Positions 53,759 to 62,537 of a stretch of 64,000 bases of DNA are shown here, one piece after another. A program made the translations under genes and the position numbers. A model generated the notes under the pieces. It was not told the origin of the DNA. It ran no database searches and saw nothing but the letters and a program-made list of their open reading frames with translations. Position 1 is the first letter of the stretch. Each line of letters starts with the position of its first letter. The stretch comes from Actinomycetota bacterium. GTDB taxonomy: Bacteria > Actinomycetota > Actinomycetes > Propionibacteriales > Propionibacteriaceae. Where the stretch lies: assembly GCA_020161015.1 (NCBI GenBank), contig JAIUOT010000049.1, forward strand, positions 1-64,000, in the 5' to 3' direction.

Positions 53759-54583
53759 CTACAGGTCGACGCGGCCGTCGACAACCGTCCGCGCCCGGCC
53801 GCCGATCCAGACGTCGGTGCCGTCGTCGTCGACGAAGACCTCGCCGTGGCGACCGACCTGGGAGCCCTGCGTGGCCACGTAGGCGGCGGGCACGTCCCCG
53901 CGGCCGCGCAGCCACTGGGCGACCGCGGCGTTCAGGCTGCCGGTGACCGGGTCCTCGAACCCGGCGAGCACGCCGCGCACCTCGTAGGCGTAGCCGTCGG
54001 CGGCGAGGCCGACGAGCCCGAGGTGGTCGTGGACGCCGAGCTGGGTGCGGTCCACCCAGGCCCGTCTTACGGCGCCGGCGTCCTCGAGCTGGACCATCAT
54101 CCACGGCGGGCCGTTGTCGCCCCACTCGTGCGACACCCAGTCGGTGCGGGGGATCCCCAGGGCCGCCTCGGCGATCGCGAGGTGGGCCTCGTCGAGCGGG
54201 CCGGTTCGGCGGCGCGGCGGCGCGGCGAAGGAGAGGCGGTCGGCGTCCCTGCGCACCCGGACCAGGCCGACGCCGCACTCCTGCACGACCTCGCCCTGCG
54301 TCCGTGGCACACCGCCGGCGGACAGCCACGCGTGTGCGCTGCCCAGGGTCGGGTGCCCGGCGAACGGCAGCTCCCCGGTGGGCGTGAAGATCCGCACCCG
54401 GTAGTCCGCGCCCGCCGCTGCCGGGGGCAGCAGGAACGCCGTCTCGGACAGGTTCATCCACTCGGCGAACGCCTGCATCGCTGCGTCGTCCAGCCCGGTG
54501 GCGTCGTGCACCACCGCCAGCGGGTTGCCCGACGGGCCCGGCCCCGCGCCGAACACGTCCACCTGCGAGAAGCGCCTGTCCAT
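53759..54583 (-). CDS. PhzF family isomerase/epimerase
   Basis: 274-aa protein of the diaminopimelate-epimerase fold. FSQVDVFGAGPGPSGNPLAVV, the catalytic Glu in MNLSETAFL, TPTGELPFAGHPTLGSAHAWL and the second-half DPVTGSLNAAVAQWL define PhzF proteins, which isomerise various hydroxylated or amino acids. No phenazine genes are nearby, so the natural substrate is unknown. It lies 13 nt after pfkA in the same operon. Confidence 0.9.
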   Translation of the reverse strand: MDRRFSQVDVFGAGPGPSGNPLAVVHDATGLDDAAMQAFAEWMNLSETAFLLPPAAAGADYRVRIFTPTGELPFAGHPTLGSAHAWLSAGGVPRTQGEVVQECGVGLVRVRRDADRLSFAAPPRRRTGPLDEAHLAIAEAALGIPRTDWVSHEWGDNGPPWMMVQLEDAGAVRRAWVDRTQLGVHDHLGLVGLAADGYAYEVRGVLAGFEDPVTGSLNAAVAQWLRGRGDVPAAYVATQGSQVGRHGEVFVDDDGTDVWIGGRARTVVDGRVDL

Positions 54584-54596
54584 GGGGACCCCCGGC

Positions 54597-55724
54597 TCAG
54601 TCGCCGAGCCCGGTGCCCAGCTTGCGGGCCGTCTGCACCCACTCGTGGTCGATGGGGACGAGCTTGAGCTGCCCGGCCACCTCCTCCAGCGGCACGAGTT
54701 CTGTGCCCTCGCCGCGCGCGGCCACCATCACGCCGTACTGCTCCTTGCCGACCGCCCAGGCGGCGGCCGTCCCCAGGCGCGACGCGAGCAGGCGGTCCGC
54801 GGCGCACGGCGTCCCGCCGCGCTGCACGTAGCCGAGGATCGACACCCGCGACTCCAGGCCGGTGGCCGCCTCCAGCTCGCGGGCCAGCTTGAAGGTGTGC
54901 TCGCGCTGGGTGTCCTCGACGTTGGCCAGGTGGGCCTTCGCCGCGCGGACGGCCTCCGGCGTCTTCGCCGCCTTGACCAGCAGCTGCGCGGCCTCGTAGT
55001 CGGCCCAGTCCTGCGTGTCCCGCGCGCCCTCCGCAACCGCGACCACGCTGAAGGTGCTGCCCCTGTTCAGGCGCTCCTTGATCGTCGCGGCCACGCTCTC
55101 GACCGAGTACGGGATCTCGGGCAACAGGATGATGTCGGCGCCGCCAGCGATGCCGGCACCCAGCGTCAGCCAGCCCGCGCGGTGGCCCATGATCTCGGTG
55201 AGGATGATGCGGTGGTGGCTGTGCGCGGTGCTGTGCAGCCGGTCGACCGCCTCGGTCGCGATCTCCATCGCGGTGGCGAAGCCGAAGCTGGTGTCGGTGC
55301 GGGCGATGTCGTTGTCGATCGTCTTCGGCAGGGTGATCACGTTCAGGCCGGCCTCGGCCAGGCGCATCGCGTTCTTCGCCGTCCCCCCGCCGCCGAGGAG
55401 CACGAGGGCGGAGAGGCCCTCCTTCTCGTAGTTCTCGACCACCTGGGGACGCATGTCGCGCACCTCGCCGTCGATGGCCATGCGGTGCACCTTGTCGCGG
55501 CTGGTGCCCAGGATCGTGCCGCCGACGGTGAGGATGCCCGACAGGGCCTTCGAGTCCAGCGGCGTGTGCCGGTTCTCCACAAGGCCGCGGATGCCGTCGC
55601 GGAAGCCGATCAGCTGCCAGCCGTTGTTGATGGCCGCCTTCCCGAAGCCGCGGATGGCCGCGTTGAGGCCGGGGCTGTCCCCGCCCGCGGTGAGGATGCC
55701 GATCCGCCTGGTCGCCTGTGCCAT
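54597..55724 (-). CDS. pfkA: 6-phosphofructokinase, mixed group
   Basis: 375-aa glycolytic kinase phosphorylating fructose-6-phosphate. GGDSPGLNA (14-22), GGGGT (111-115), PKTIDND (133-139, catalytic Asp137), [13 protein letters not shown] and GYVQRGGTP are seen. The residue equivalent to E. coli Gly104 is Gly (ATP type), while PKTIDND carries the Lys typical of PPi-dependent enzymes, as in group III PFKs; the preceding metal-site Asp of GGDGS is Gly here. ATP use is likely but PPi use cannot be excluded. GAAGGG precedes ATG. Confidence 0.93.
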   Translation of the reverse strand: MAQATRRIGILTAGGDSPGLNAAIRGFGKAAINNGWQLIGFRDGIRGLVENRHTPLDSKALSGILTVGGTILGTSRDKVHRMAIDGEVRDMRPQVVENYEKEGLSALVLLGGGGTAKNAMRLAEAGLNVITLPKTIDNDIARTDTSFGFATAMEIATEAVDRLHSTAHSHHRIILTEIMGHRAGWLTLGAGIAGGADIILLPEIPYSVESVAATIKERLNRGSTFSVVAVAEGARDTQDWADYEAAQLLVKAAKTPEAVRAAKAHLANVEDTQREHTFKLARELEAATGLESRVSILGYVQRGGTPCAADRLLASRLGTAAAWAVGKEQYGVMVAARGEGTELVPLEEVAGQLKLVPIDHEWVQTARKLGTGLGD

Positions 55725-55838
55725 GGCCGTCCCTTCGGTGGGTGGGGCTTCAGGCTAGTGCGTGGAGGGCGTGGCGGCGCCGATCCCGGGGGACGGGGGT
55801 GTTTCACTTGTGCTGACCCGTCCGCCGAGGAGGCCACG

Positions 55839-56489
55839 ATGTCCCGCCGGTTGTCCCTGCTGCTCGCTCCCCTGCTCGTGGTCGGCCTGGCTGCCTGCGC
55901 CACGACGTCCCCCGTGCCCGCGGTCACGCCCAGCGCGACGGCGACGCCGTCCGTCACCCCGACGCCCACCGTCACTCCGACCGTGACCCCGACGACCCCC
56001 ACGCCGACGCCCACCGAGGACCCGGGCGCGCTGGAGCTGCGCGGCGACGGCCTCGGGGTCTACTCCTTCGGCGCGAAGCAGGTGGACGTCACCGCCCTGC
56101 TCGAGGCGCAGCTGGGCGAGCCGGACGAGAGCTACCAGGGCATCCGCTGCCAGCTCGACGAGGGCAGCCCGTGGTCCCAGACGGTGAGCTGGGGCAAGTT
56201 CTGGGTGGAGTACGACGCGGCGGACGGCTCGAAGAAGTCGCCGCGGACACTCGCCGCGTGGGGCTTCGACCCCACCAAGACCCTCCCGGCGCCGCTGGTG
56301 ATGCAGGACGACGTGCCGCTCACGCTGACGTTCTCCCAGCTCAAGGCCGCCTACCCGAAGGGGAAGCTGGAGGACCTCGGCCTCGGTGACGGCAGCAAGC
56401 GCTTCATCCTGCCGAACAAGATCTTCTTCGTCGGGGCCGGCAACAAGCCGCTGCACGTCCAGGCCGGGGCTTTCGGGCTCTGCGAGTAG
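55839..56489 (+). CDS. hypothetical lipoprotein
   Basis: 216-aa exported protein: lipoprotein signal with AAC lipobox (LLVVGLAACATTS), a Thr/Pro/Val repeat linker (about 25-62), then a compact domain starting LELRGDGLGVYSFGAKQVDVTALLEAQLGEPD, with two cysteines that could pair (IRCQL and the final GLCE). Function unknown. GAGGAGG (55827-55833) precedes ATG. Confidence 0.75.
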   Translation: MSRRLSLLLAPLLVVGLAACATTSPVPAVTPSATATPSVTPTPTVTPTVTPTTPTPTPTEDPGALELRGDGLGVYSFGAKQVDVTALLEAQLGEPDESYQGIRCQLDEGSPWSQTVSWGKFWVEYDAADGSKKSPRTLAAWGFDPTKTLPAPLVMQDDVPLTLTFSQLKAAYPKGKLEDLGLGDGSKRFILPNKIFFVGAGNKPLHVQAGAFGLCE

Positions 56490-56552
56490 GCGGACGTCGC
56501 TGCCGGATCCGCCCGGCCTTCTCCCGTCCGCCTGTCGTCCGAGAGCGGGCGG

Positions 56553-56993
56553 TCAGGCGGTCGCGCCCCACACCGCCGTGGCACCGGCGTGTCCCACGAC
56601 GACGATGACGGCGATGCTCGCCAGTGCTGCCACCACGGTGAGCAGCGCGGCCGTCATCAGCAGCGGGCGGTTGCCGCCCCGTCCGGCGAGCACGAGCAGG
56701 AGCGTGGCCACCACCAGCGCTGCGGCCGGCCAGGGCGCGAGCAGGCCCCAGGTGATGTGCGTCGCCATCACGGGGGTACCAGCGGCGGTGCCCCCGTTGA
56801 GCGTCTCGCCGGTGAGCCGGGCCCCGACCACCGCACCGAGCGCGACGACCGCGCCGGCCGCCACGAGTGAGCCGTAGCGCTTCCGGGCACGCGCGGACGT
56901 CGCGATCAGCAGGGCGCCCAGCGCGGTCAGGGGCAGCAGCACCACGGCGGCGTGGACGACGAGCGGGTGGAGCGGCAGTCCGAGGAGATCCAT
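56553..56993 (-). CDS. DUF2231 membrane protein
   Basis: 146-aa protein with four transmembrane helices and the DUF2231 opening GLPLHPLVVHAAVVLLPLTALGALL, with conserved histidines that in some relatives are thought to bind heme or metal; MATHITWGLLAPW supplies another His. Function unknown. It follows the YgjV–GNAT gene by 31 nt. The spacer has an inverted GTTGA-TTGT-TCAAC next to the ATG. Confidence 0.82.
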   Translation of the reverse strand: MDLLGLPLHPLVVHAAVVLLPLTALGALLIATSARARKRYGSLVAAGAVVALGAVVGARLTGETLNGGTAAGTPVMATHITWGLLAPWPAAALVVATLLLVLAGRGGNRPLLMTAALLTVVAALASIAVIVVVGHAGATAVWGATA

Positions 56994-57024
56994 GGTTGAT
57001 TGTTCAACTTCCCCGGGGTGCGGC

Positions 57025-57642
57025 TCAAGGGCGTAGTTGCAGCACCAGCCCGTCAGGCCCCTCGGTGAAGCCGACGCGCAGCAGGTAGGCGCGGTGGGAC
57101 TCCGTCCCCGGGTCGGCGACGAGGCGGTCGAACCCCGCGTCGGTGAACACCTTGGAGCCCGCGCCGTAGAGCCATTTCCCGATCCGCGAGTCGCGGTAGG
57201 CCTGCATCACGTAGTCGAGCCGGACCCGGAGGGTGCGGTCGTCCGGAGTCCCCACCAGCGCGCCGGCCGGCAGGCCGTCCCGGGTGAGCAGCAGCACGAC
57301 GTCACCGTCCGCGGGGGCATCGAAACCCGGGTGGAAGCTGCCGATGTCGGCAGCGTGGGACCGCAGGAAGTCGAGCAGGAACGGGGCGTCCGGCCCGATC
57401 GGCACGGCGCCGAGGTCGCGGTTGGGCGCAAACTCCTTGCGCAGGAACCAGATGTTCAGGCCCGCGACGGCGGCGTTCGTGAGGATGATCGGGACCGACG
57501 GCAGCAGCACGCCGTAGGCCACGAACACCACAGAGCCGATGAGCGACACGATGCGCAGGCGCACCACGGAGGTCATCGCGAGGGAGGCCACCACCAGGGC
57601 AGAGGCCAGGTAGCCGACGAGTTCGACGGGCGAGAGTCCCAT
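57025..57642 (-). CDS. YgjV-type membrane domain fused to GNAT-like domain
   Basis: 205-aa protein. Residues 1-68 give three helices with ELVGYLASALVVASLAMTSVVRLRIVSLIGSVVFVAYGVLLPSVPIILTNAAV, matching the YgjV inner-membrane family. Residues 78-205 look like an acetyltransferase fold (VQLD-type VRLDYVMQAYRDSRIGKWLYGAG with the acyl-CoA loop, ending AYLLRVGFTEGPDGLVLQL). A membrane-tethered acetyltransferase is the simplest reading. TAGTCT (57649-57654) ends 6 nt before ATG. Confidence 0.75.
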   Translation of the reverse strand: MGLSPVELVGYLASALVVASLAMTSVVRLRIVSLIGSVVFVAYGVLLPSVPIILTNAAVAGLNIWFLRKEFAPNRDLGAVPIGPDAPFLLDFLRSHAADIGSFHPGFDAPADGDVVLLLTRDGLPAGALVGTPDDRTLRVRLDYVMQAYRDSRIGKWLYGAGSKVFTDAGFDRLVADPGTESHRAYLLRVGFTEGPDGLVLQLRP

Positions 57643-57807
57643 CGGCCCAGACTAGGGCCCGCCCGGTGACGGCGTGGCCGTTCGGGGCTCGAACGGTGGC
57701 GGCTCCGGGCAGGGCGCGCCGCCGTCGGCGGTGCAGGGAGTGCGGGCGTGGGTTGCGAGGTTCACGGGGTGTGCAGGGTGGACGGCGCGACGCGCTAGCG
57801 TTGGCCC

Positions 57808-58206
57808 GTGCCCGCACCGTCCGCCCCACCGCGACCCGCCGCGAGCGGCGGACCGGGTTCGCTGCGTGCCCGTCTGCGGCTCGGCGCGGCGCTGGCGCTG
57901 GGACTCCTCGCCGCGCTCTCGCTGGTGCTGGCGGTCTGGCTCTACTTCTTCGCCCCCGGCTCGCAGGTGGCTGCGGGGATCGTCGGTGTCGGCTTCGGCG
58001 TTGCTGCGCTGGTGTACGGGCTGCTCACCCGCGCGGTGGTCGCCCGGTCGCGGGTGGGTCACCTGATCGCCGGTGCCGTATGCCTGGCCGGTGCGGTGTT
58101 CGCCGTGTCGGCGTCGATGGGATGGCAGGAGTGGACCCTGCTCCTGGTGAACCTCGCCGCGTTCGCCATGATCGCCGGCTCCGTCCCGCGCAGGGCGTCC
58201 GCCTGA
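57808..58206 (+). CDS. hypothetical four-helix membrane protein
   Basis: 132-aa protein with a short Pro/Ala-rich N-terminus and four predicted helices (LGLLAALSLVLAVWLYFF, AAGIVGVGFGVAALVYGLL, HLIAGAVCLAGAVFAVSA, LLLVNLAAFAMIAGSV). No family recognised. GTG 57808 follows TAGCGT (57796-57801) by 6 nt, which supports the gene as real. Confidence 0.65.
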   Translation: MPAPSAPPRPAASGGPGSLRARLRLGAALALGLLAALSLVLAVWLYFFAPGSQVAAGIVGVGFGVAALVYGLLTRAVVARSRVGHLIAGAVCLAGAVFAVSASMGWQEWTLLLVNLAAFAMIAGSVPRRASA

Positions 58207-58330
58207 TCGCTGGCTCCGTCCCCCGCAGGGCGTCCGAAGGACCGCCGGGCGGGCGTCACGCCGCCTCGTGTCCGCCGACTGCGCCGGAGGTTCGCTGACG
58301 TCGGCTTCCTGTCCACCGTCCGCCGCCCGC

Positions 58331-58540
58331 GCGGAGGCCAGCGTCACCCGGCTTCCGTCCGTCGTCCGCGTCGAGGGCCAGCCTTGTGCCCGGCTTCCGT
58401 CCGCCGCCCGTGCCGAGGGCCAGCCTTGTGGCCGAGGGCCAGGCCGGGGGTGCTGGCCCTCGACGTTAGGGCTGGTCCTCGATCACAGGGGCTGGCTCTC
58501 GATCACGAAGGCTGGCCCTCGATGACAAGGCTGGTTCTGA
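58331..58540. repeat. family B repeat cluster B4
   Basis: Rightward GAGGGCCAGC units (three, one decayed as GGAGGCCAGC) followed by four leftward GCTGGCCCTCG or GCTGGTCCTCG units about 20 bp apart. It lies between two plus-strand genes. Confidence 0.8.
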
Positions 58541-58620
58541 GGGGACGGGAAGGCCGTGGCCGCCGGTCGCCCCGCGTGGCCGCAGCGCCACAGCCGTCGG
58601 AGGTGGCTGCCGTCCCCCAT

Positions 58621-58715
58621 CCCTTCGGTGAGGACCAGCCTTGTGGCCGAGGGCCAGGACGGGGGTGCTGGCCCTCGACGTTAGGGCTGGTCCTCGATGA
58701 CGGAGGCTGGTCGTC
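58621..58715. repeat. family B repeat cluster B5
   Basis: Shorter copy of B4: two rightward units (GAGGACCAGC, GAGGGCCAGG) and three leftward units. The segment gtgctggccctcgacgttag is shared exactly with B4, pointing to recent duplication or gene conversion. The rest of 58207-58820 shows nothing coding. Confidence 0.8.
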
Positions 58716-58820
58716 GGACGGGGAGGCCGGAGCCGGACGCGGGACGAGCGTCGAGGCAGGGATCACGGCGCGCCGCGCGCGGGCTCGCCTCGGACGCCGT
58801 CGCTGGGTAAGGATGGCGAC

Positions 58821-60884
58821 ATGCCGCTTGCCACTGACAACCCGTTCGCCGCGCCCTCCGTCCTGCCGTACGAGCTGCCCGACTTCGCGGCGATCCGCGA
58901 CGAGCACTACCAGCCGGCCGCGGAGGCGGGCATGGCCGAGCACCTGGCGGAGCTGGCGGCCATCGCGGCCGACACCTCGGAGCCGACCGTGGCGTCGGTG
59001 ATCGAGGCGTGGGAGTCGTCCGGACGCCTGCTCACCCGCACGCTGAACGCCTTCTACGCCAAGCAGGCCGCGGACACCAACGACGTCCTCGACGCCGTGG
59101 AGGCGGCCATCGCCCCGCAGCTGGCCGCGCACTCGGACGCCATCTACCTCGACCGCGGCCTCTACCAGCGGGTCGCGGCGCTGGCCCGCCGGGTCGAGGC
59201 CGGCGAGGTCGAGCTCGACCCGCAGTCGGCCTACTGGCTGGAGCGCCGCCTGCTGGCCTTCGAGCGGTCGGGCGTCAACCTGCCCGAGGCCGACCAGGAG
59301 CGGTTGCGCGCGCTCAACCACCGGATCGCTGAGGTGCAGTCCGAGTTCGGACGCCGGGCGCTCGCCGGGCTGAACGCCGCCGCGGTGCTGGTCACCGACC
59401 CGGCCGAGCTGGACGGCCTCAGCGAGGCCGAGATCGACGGGGCGCGCGAGCGCGCGTCCGAGCAGGGCCACGACCAGGGCTGGCTGATCGAGCTCGACCA
59501 CACCTCGGGCCAGCGCCCGCTGGACGTGCTCCGCCACCGCGGGCTGCGCGAGCGCCTCCACCGGGCCGCCGTGGGCCGTGGCCTGGGAGGCGAGCACGAC
59601 ACCCGTCCGCTCGTCGTCGAACTGGCCCGGCTGCGCGCCGAGCGCGCCAACCTGCTGGGGTTCGCCAACCACGCGGCCTACATCGCGGCGGACGCCTGCG
59701 CCCGCACCGGCGAGGCCGTCTGGGACCTCCTCACGCGTCTCGCCCCGGCTGCCGCGGCCAACGCCCGCGCCGAGGCGGCGGACATGGAGCCGGTGTGGCG
59801 CCGCCTGGAGCCGTCCGAGCCGCTCGCCGCCTGGGACTGGCAGTACGTCGCCGAGCTGCTGCGCACCGAGCGCTACAGCCTGGACGCGGGCCTGCTGCGG
59901 CCCTACCTGGAGCTCGAGCGCGTGCTGCACGACGGCGTCTTCGCCGCGGCGAACGGCCTGTACGGGATCACATTCACCGAGCGGGACGACCTCCGCGGAC
60001 ACACCGACGAGGCGCGCGTGTTCGAGGTGGCCGAGGCCGACGGCACACCGATCGGGCTGTTCGTCGCCGACTTCTACACCCGTCCCGGCAAGCAGGGCGG
60101 CGCCTGGATGAACAATCTCGTCGACCAGAACCACCTGCTCGGCCAGCTCCCGGTGGTGACCAACAACTCCAACCTCGTGAAGCCGCCGACGGGGCAGCCC
60201 ACGCTGATGACGTGGGACGACGTGATCACGCTCTTCCACGAGTTCGGGCACGCGCTGCACGGGCTGCTCTCCGACACCCGCTACCCGTCCCAGTCGGGCA
60301 CGGAGACGCCGCGTGACTTCGTCGAGTACCCGTCCCAGGTGAACGAGATGTGGGCGCTCGACCCGCAGATCCTGCGCCGCTACGCCGTCCACCACGAGAC
60401 CGGCGAACCCATGCCGGCCGAGTGGGTGGAGACCCTGCGCGGGTCGACCCTGTTCCAGCAGGGGTTCAAGACCACCGAGTACCTGGGGGCGGCACTGCTC
60501 GACCAGGTCTGGCACCGGACGCCGCTGGAGGAACTCCCCACCGACCCCGCGCAGGTGGAGGAGTTCGAGAAGGCAGCCCTCGCCTCGGTCGGGCTCGGCG
60601 ACGACCTCGTCCCGCCCCGGTACCGTTCGAGCTACTTCCGGCACACCTTCGAGGGCGGGTACGACGCCGGCTACTACTCCTACATCTGGTCCGAGGTGCT
60701 GGACGCGGACACCGCGGCCTTCATGCTCGCCAACGGCGGCCTGACCAGGGAGAACGGCGAGCGTTTCCGTCGCCGCCTGCTCGCCAGGGGCGGCTCGATC
60801 GACGCCATGGACGCGTTCCGCGACTACCGCGGCGCCGATCCCGATCTGGCGCACCTGCTGGAGCGCCGCGGCCTGGCGCTGTAG
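58821..60884 (+). CDS. M3 family metallopeptidase (oligopeptidase/Dcp type)
   Basis: 687-aa zinc peptidase degrading short peptides in the cytoplasm. The zinc motif HEFGHALHG has His473, Glu474 and His477; the distal Glu ligand is in the downstream EYPSQVNEMWAL helix. The C-terminal YRSSYFRHTFEGGYDAGYYSYIWSEVLDAD is the substrate-binding Tyr/His region of Dcp-like enzymes. Length is normal. AAGGAT (58809-58814) ends 6 nt before ATG; no Shine-Dalgarno. Confidence 0.94.
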   Translation: MPLATDNPFAAPSVLPYELPDFAAIRDEHYQPAAEAGMAEHLAELAAIAADTSEPTVASVIEAWESSGRLLTRTLNAFYAKQAADTNDVLDAVEAAIAPQLAAHSDAIYLDRGLYQRVAALARRVEAGEVELDPQSAYWLERRLLAFERSGVNLPEADQERLRALNHRIAEVQSEFGRRALAGLNAAAVLVTDPAELDGLSEAEIDGARERASEQGHDQGWLIELDHTSGQRPLDVLRHRGLRERLHRAAVGRGLGGEHDTRPLVVELARLRAERANLLGFANHAAYIAADACARTGEAVWDLLTRLAPAAAANARAEAADMEPVWRRLEPSEPLAAWDWQYVAELLRTERYSLDAGLLRPYLELERVLHDGVFAAANGLYGITFTERDDLRGHTDEARVFEVAEADGTPIGLFVADFYTRPGKQGGAWMNNLVDQNHLLGQLPVVTNNSNLVKPPTGQPTLMTWDDVITLFHEFGHALHGLLSDTRYPSQSGTETPRDFVEYPSQVNEMWALDPQILRRYAVHHETGEPMPAEWVETLRGSTLFQQGFKTTEYLGAALLDQVWHRTPLEELPTDPAQVEEFEKAALASVGLGDDLVPPRYRSSYFRHTFEGGYDAGYYSYIWSEVLDADTAAFMLANGGLTRENGERFRRRLLARGGSIDAMDAFRDYRGADPDLAHLLERRGLAL

Positions 60885-60914
60885 CGGCGCCGGCCTCGGG
60901 GCGGCGCGGGAGGC

Positions 60915-62351
60915 TCAGGCGGGGACGCGCTCCGCGATCAGGGCCTTCAGGGCCCCGACGTCGTTGGGCAGCGGGACGACGACGCGGGGCAGGTCCTCGA
61001 TCCCGGCGAACCGGGCCGGACGCTCGGGCTCGCGGCCGATCGCCTCGGCGATGGTCTCTGCGAACTTCACCGGCAACGCCGTCTCGGTGACGATCATCGG
61101 GACGCCGGGCTCGGCGAAGGAGGCGGCCACGCCCACCCCGTCGGCGGTGTGCGGGTCGATCAGCACACCGTCACGGGCCCACACGGCGGCGATGGTGGCC
61201 AGCCGGTCGGCGTGGGTGGACGACCCGGAGACGAATCCGAACCGTTCCCGCAGCGAGGCGAACTCGGGGGTCCCGGACAGGTCGAAGAACCCGTCGCGCG
61301 GCAGCCGGACGCCGAACAGCTCGCGCACCCGCGCGGCGTCGCGTCCCAGCAGGTCGAAGACGAACCGCTCGACGTTGGACGCCTTCGAGATGTCCATCGA
61401 GGGCGAGGACGTGGCGTGGGTCTCCGATGCCCCCCGCACCCGGTAGACCCCGGTGCGGAAGAACTCGTCGAGCACGTTGTTCTCGTTCGTGGCCAGCACG
61501 AGGGTGTCGATCGGCACCCCCATCATCCGGGCGATGTGCCCGGCCATGATGTTGCCGAAGTTGCCGGTGGGCACGCAGAACGAGACCCGCTCGTCGTCTG
61601 CGGAGGTCACCCTCAGCCAGGCGGCCACGTAGTACACGACCTGGGCGACCAGGCGCGCCCAGTTGATCGAGTTCACCGCTCCGAGGGAGTAGCGGCGCTT
61701 GAAGTCGAGGTCACCGGCCACCGCCTTGACCAGGTCCTGGCAGTCGTCGAAGACCCCGTCGACCGCGACGTTGACGATGGACTCCTCGTCGAGGCTGAAC
61801 ATCTGCGCCTGCTGGAACGGGGTCATCCGGCCCGCCGGGGTGAGCATGAACACCCGCACCCGGGGCAGCCCGCGCATCGCGTACTCCGCGGCCGAGCCGG
61901 TGTCTCCGCTGGTCGCGCCGAGGATGTTCAGCTCCTGGTCGCGGCGCTCCAGCTCGTACTCGAAGAGCTGGCCGAGCAGCTGCATGGCCAGGTCCTTGAA
62001 CGCTGCCGTCGGGCCCCCGGAGAGGTGGGCCAGCCACAGCCCGCCCGAAAGCCGGCTGACGGGCACGATCTCGGGGCTGGAGAACACCGTGTCGTTGTAG
62101 GCACGCTCGCAGATGCCGCGGAGGGCGTCCGACCCGATGTCGTCGACGAACAGCGAGAGGACGGCGTGGGCGAGCGAGGCGTACCCGCCGGTCTCCAGCA
62201 GCGTCCGCCAGGACGCCAGCGTCGCCGCGTCCAGTCGCGGGTACGACTCGGGCAGGTACAGCCCGCCGTCGGGCGCGAGGCCCTCCAGCAGGATGTCGCT
62301 GAAGGTCGGCCGGGGGTCGTCCGGAAGGCCGCGGGTGGACAGGTAACGCAC
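60915..62351 (-). CDS. thrC: threonine synthase
   Basis: 478-aa PLP enzyme converting O-phosphohomoserine to threonine. It is the longer, yeast/E. coli-like form: YLSTRG at the start, FSDILLEGLAPDGGLYLPE, the PLP lysine K119 in GPTAAFKDLAMQ, ILGATSGDTGSAAEYAM, and PTGNFGNIMAGHIARMMG as phosphate loop. GTG 62351 has TACAGT (62360-62365) 8 nt upstream. No thrA or thrB genes are adjacent. The tdh–kbl pair at 21-24 kb runs the opposite way, degrading threonine. Confidence 0.95.
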   Translation of the reverse strand: MRYLSTRGLPDDPRPTFSDILLEGLAPDGGLYLPESYPRLDAATLASWRTLLETGGYASLAHAVLSLFVDDIGSDALRGICERAYNDTVFSSPEIVPVSRLSGGLWLAHLSGGPTAAFKDLAMQLLGQLFEYELERRDQELNILGATSGDTGSAAEYAMRGLPRVRVFMLTPAGRMTPFQQAQMFSLDEESIVNVAVDGVFDDCQDLVKAVAGDLDFKRRYSLGAVNSINWARLVAQVVYYVAAWLRVTSADDERVSFCVPTGNFGNIMAGHIARMMGVPIDTLVLATNENNVLDEFFRTGVYRVRGASETHATSSPSMDISKASNVERFVFDLLGRDAARVRELFGVRLPRDGFFDLSGTPEFASLRERFGFVSGSSTHADRLATIAAVWARDGVLIDPHTADGVGVAASFAEPGVPMIVTETALPVKFAETIAEAIGREPERPARFAGIEDLPRVVVPLPNDVGALKALIAERVPA

Positions 62352-62537
62352 GGAGAAGAACTGTACCGACCCCGTTCCGCGGGCCCCCCGGCGAGTCTCA
62401 CCGGACCCTGCCGGACGGGCGTCCCGGGAGCTGGGAAACACACAGGATCCGCCAAGGCTTGACCTCTGCCTCAGAGAGTCGCCGCGACACTCCGTGCCGG
62501 GTTGCCTTTTGCCTTGTCGCCCTTGGATCATGACTTC

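Noticed and set aside
56991-57012. FNR box at the inverted GTTGA-TTGT-TCAAC by the DUF2231 start
   Set aside because: Half-site phase and spacing do not match TTGAT-N4-ATCAA; it overlaps the start region and may be coincidental.
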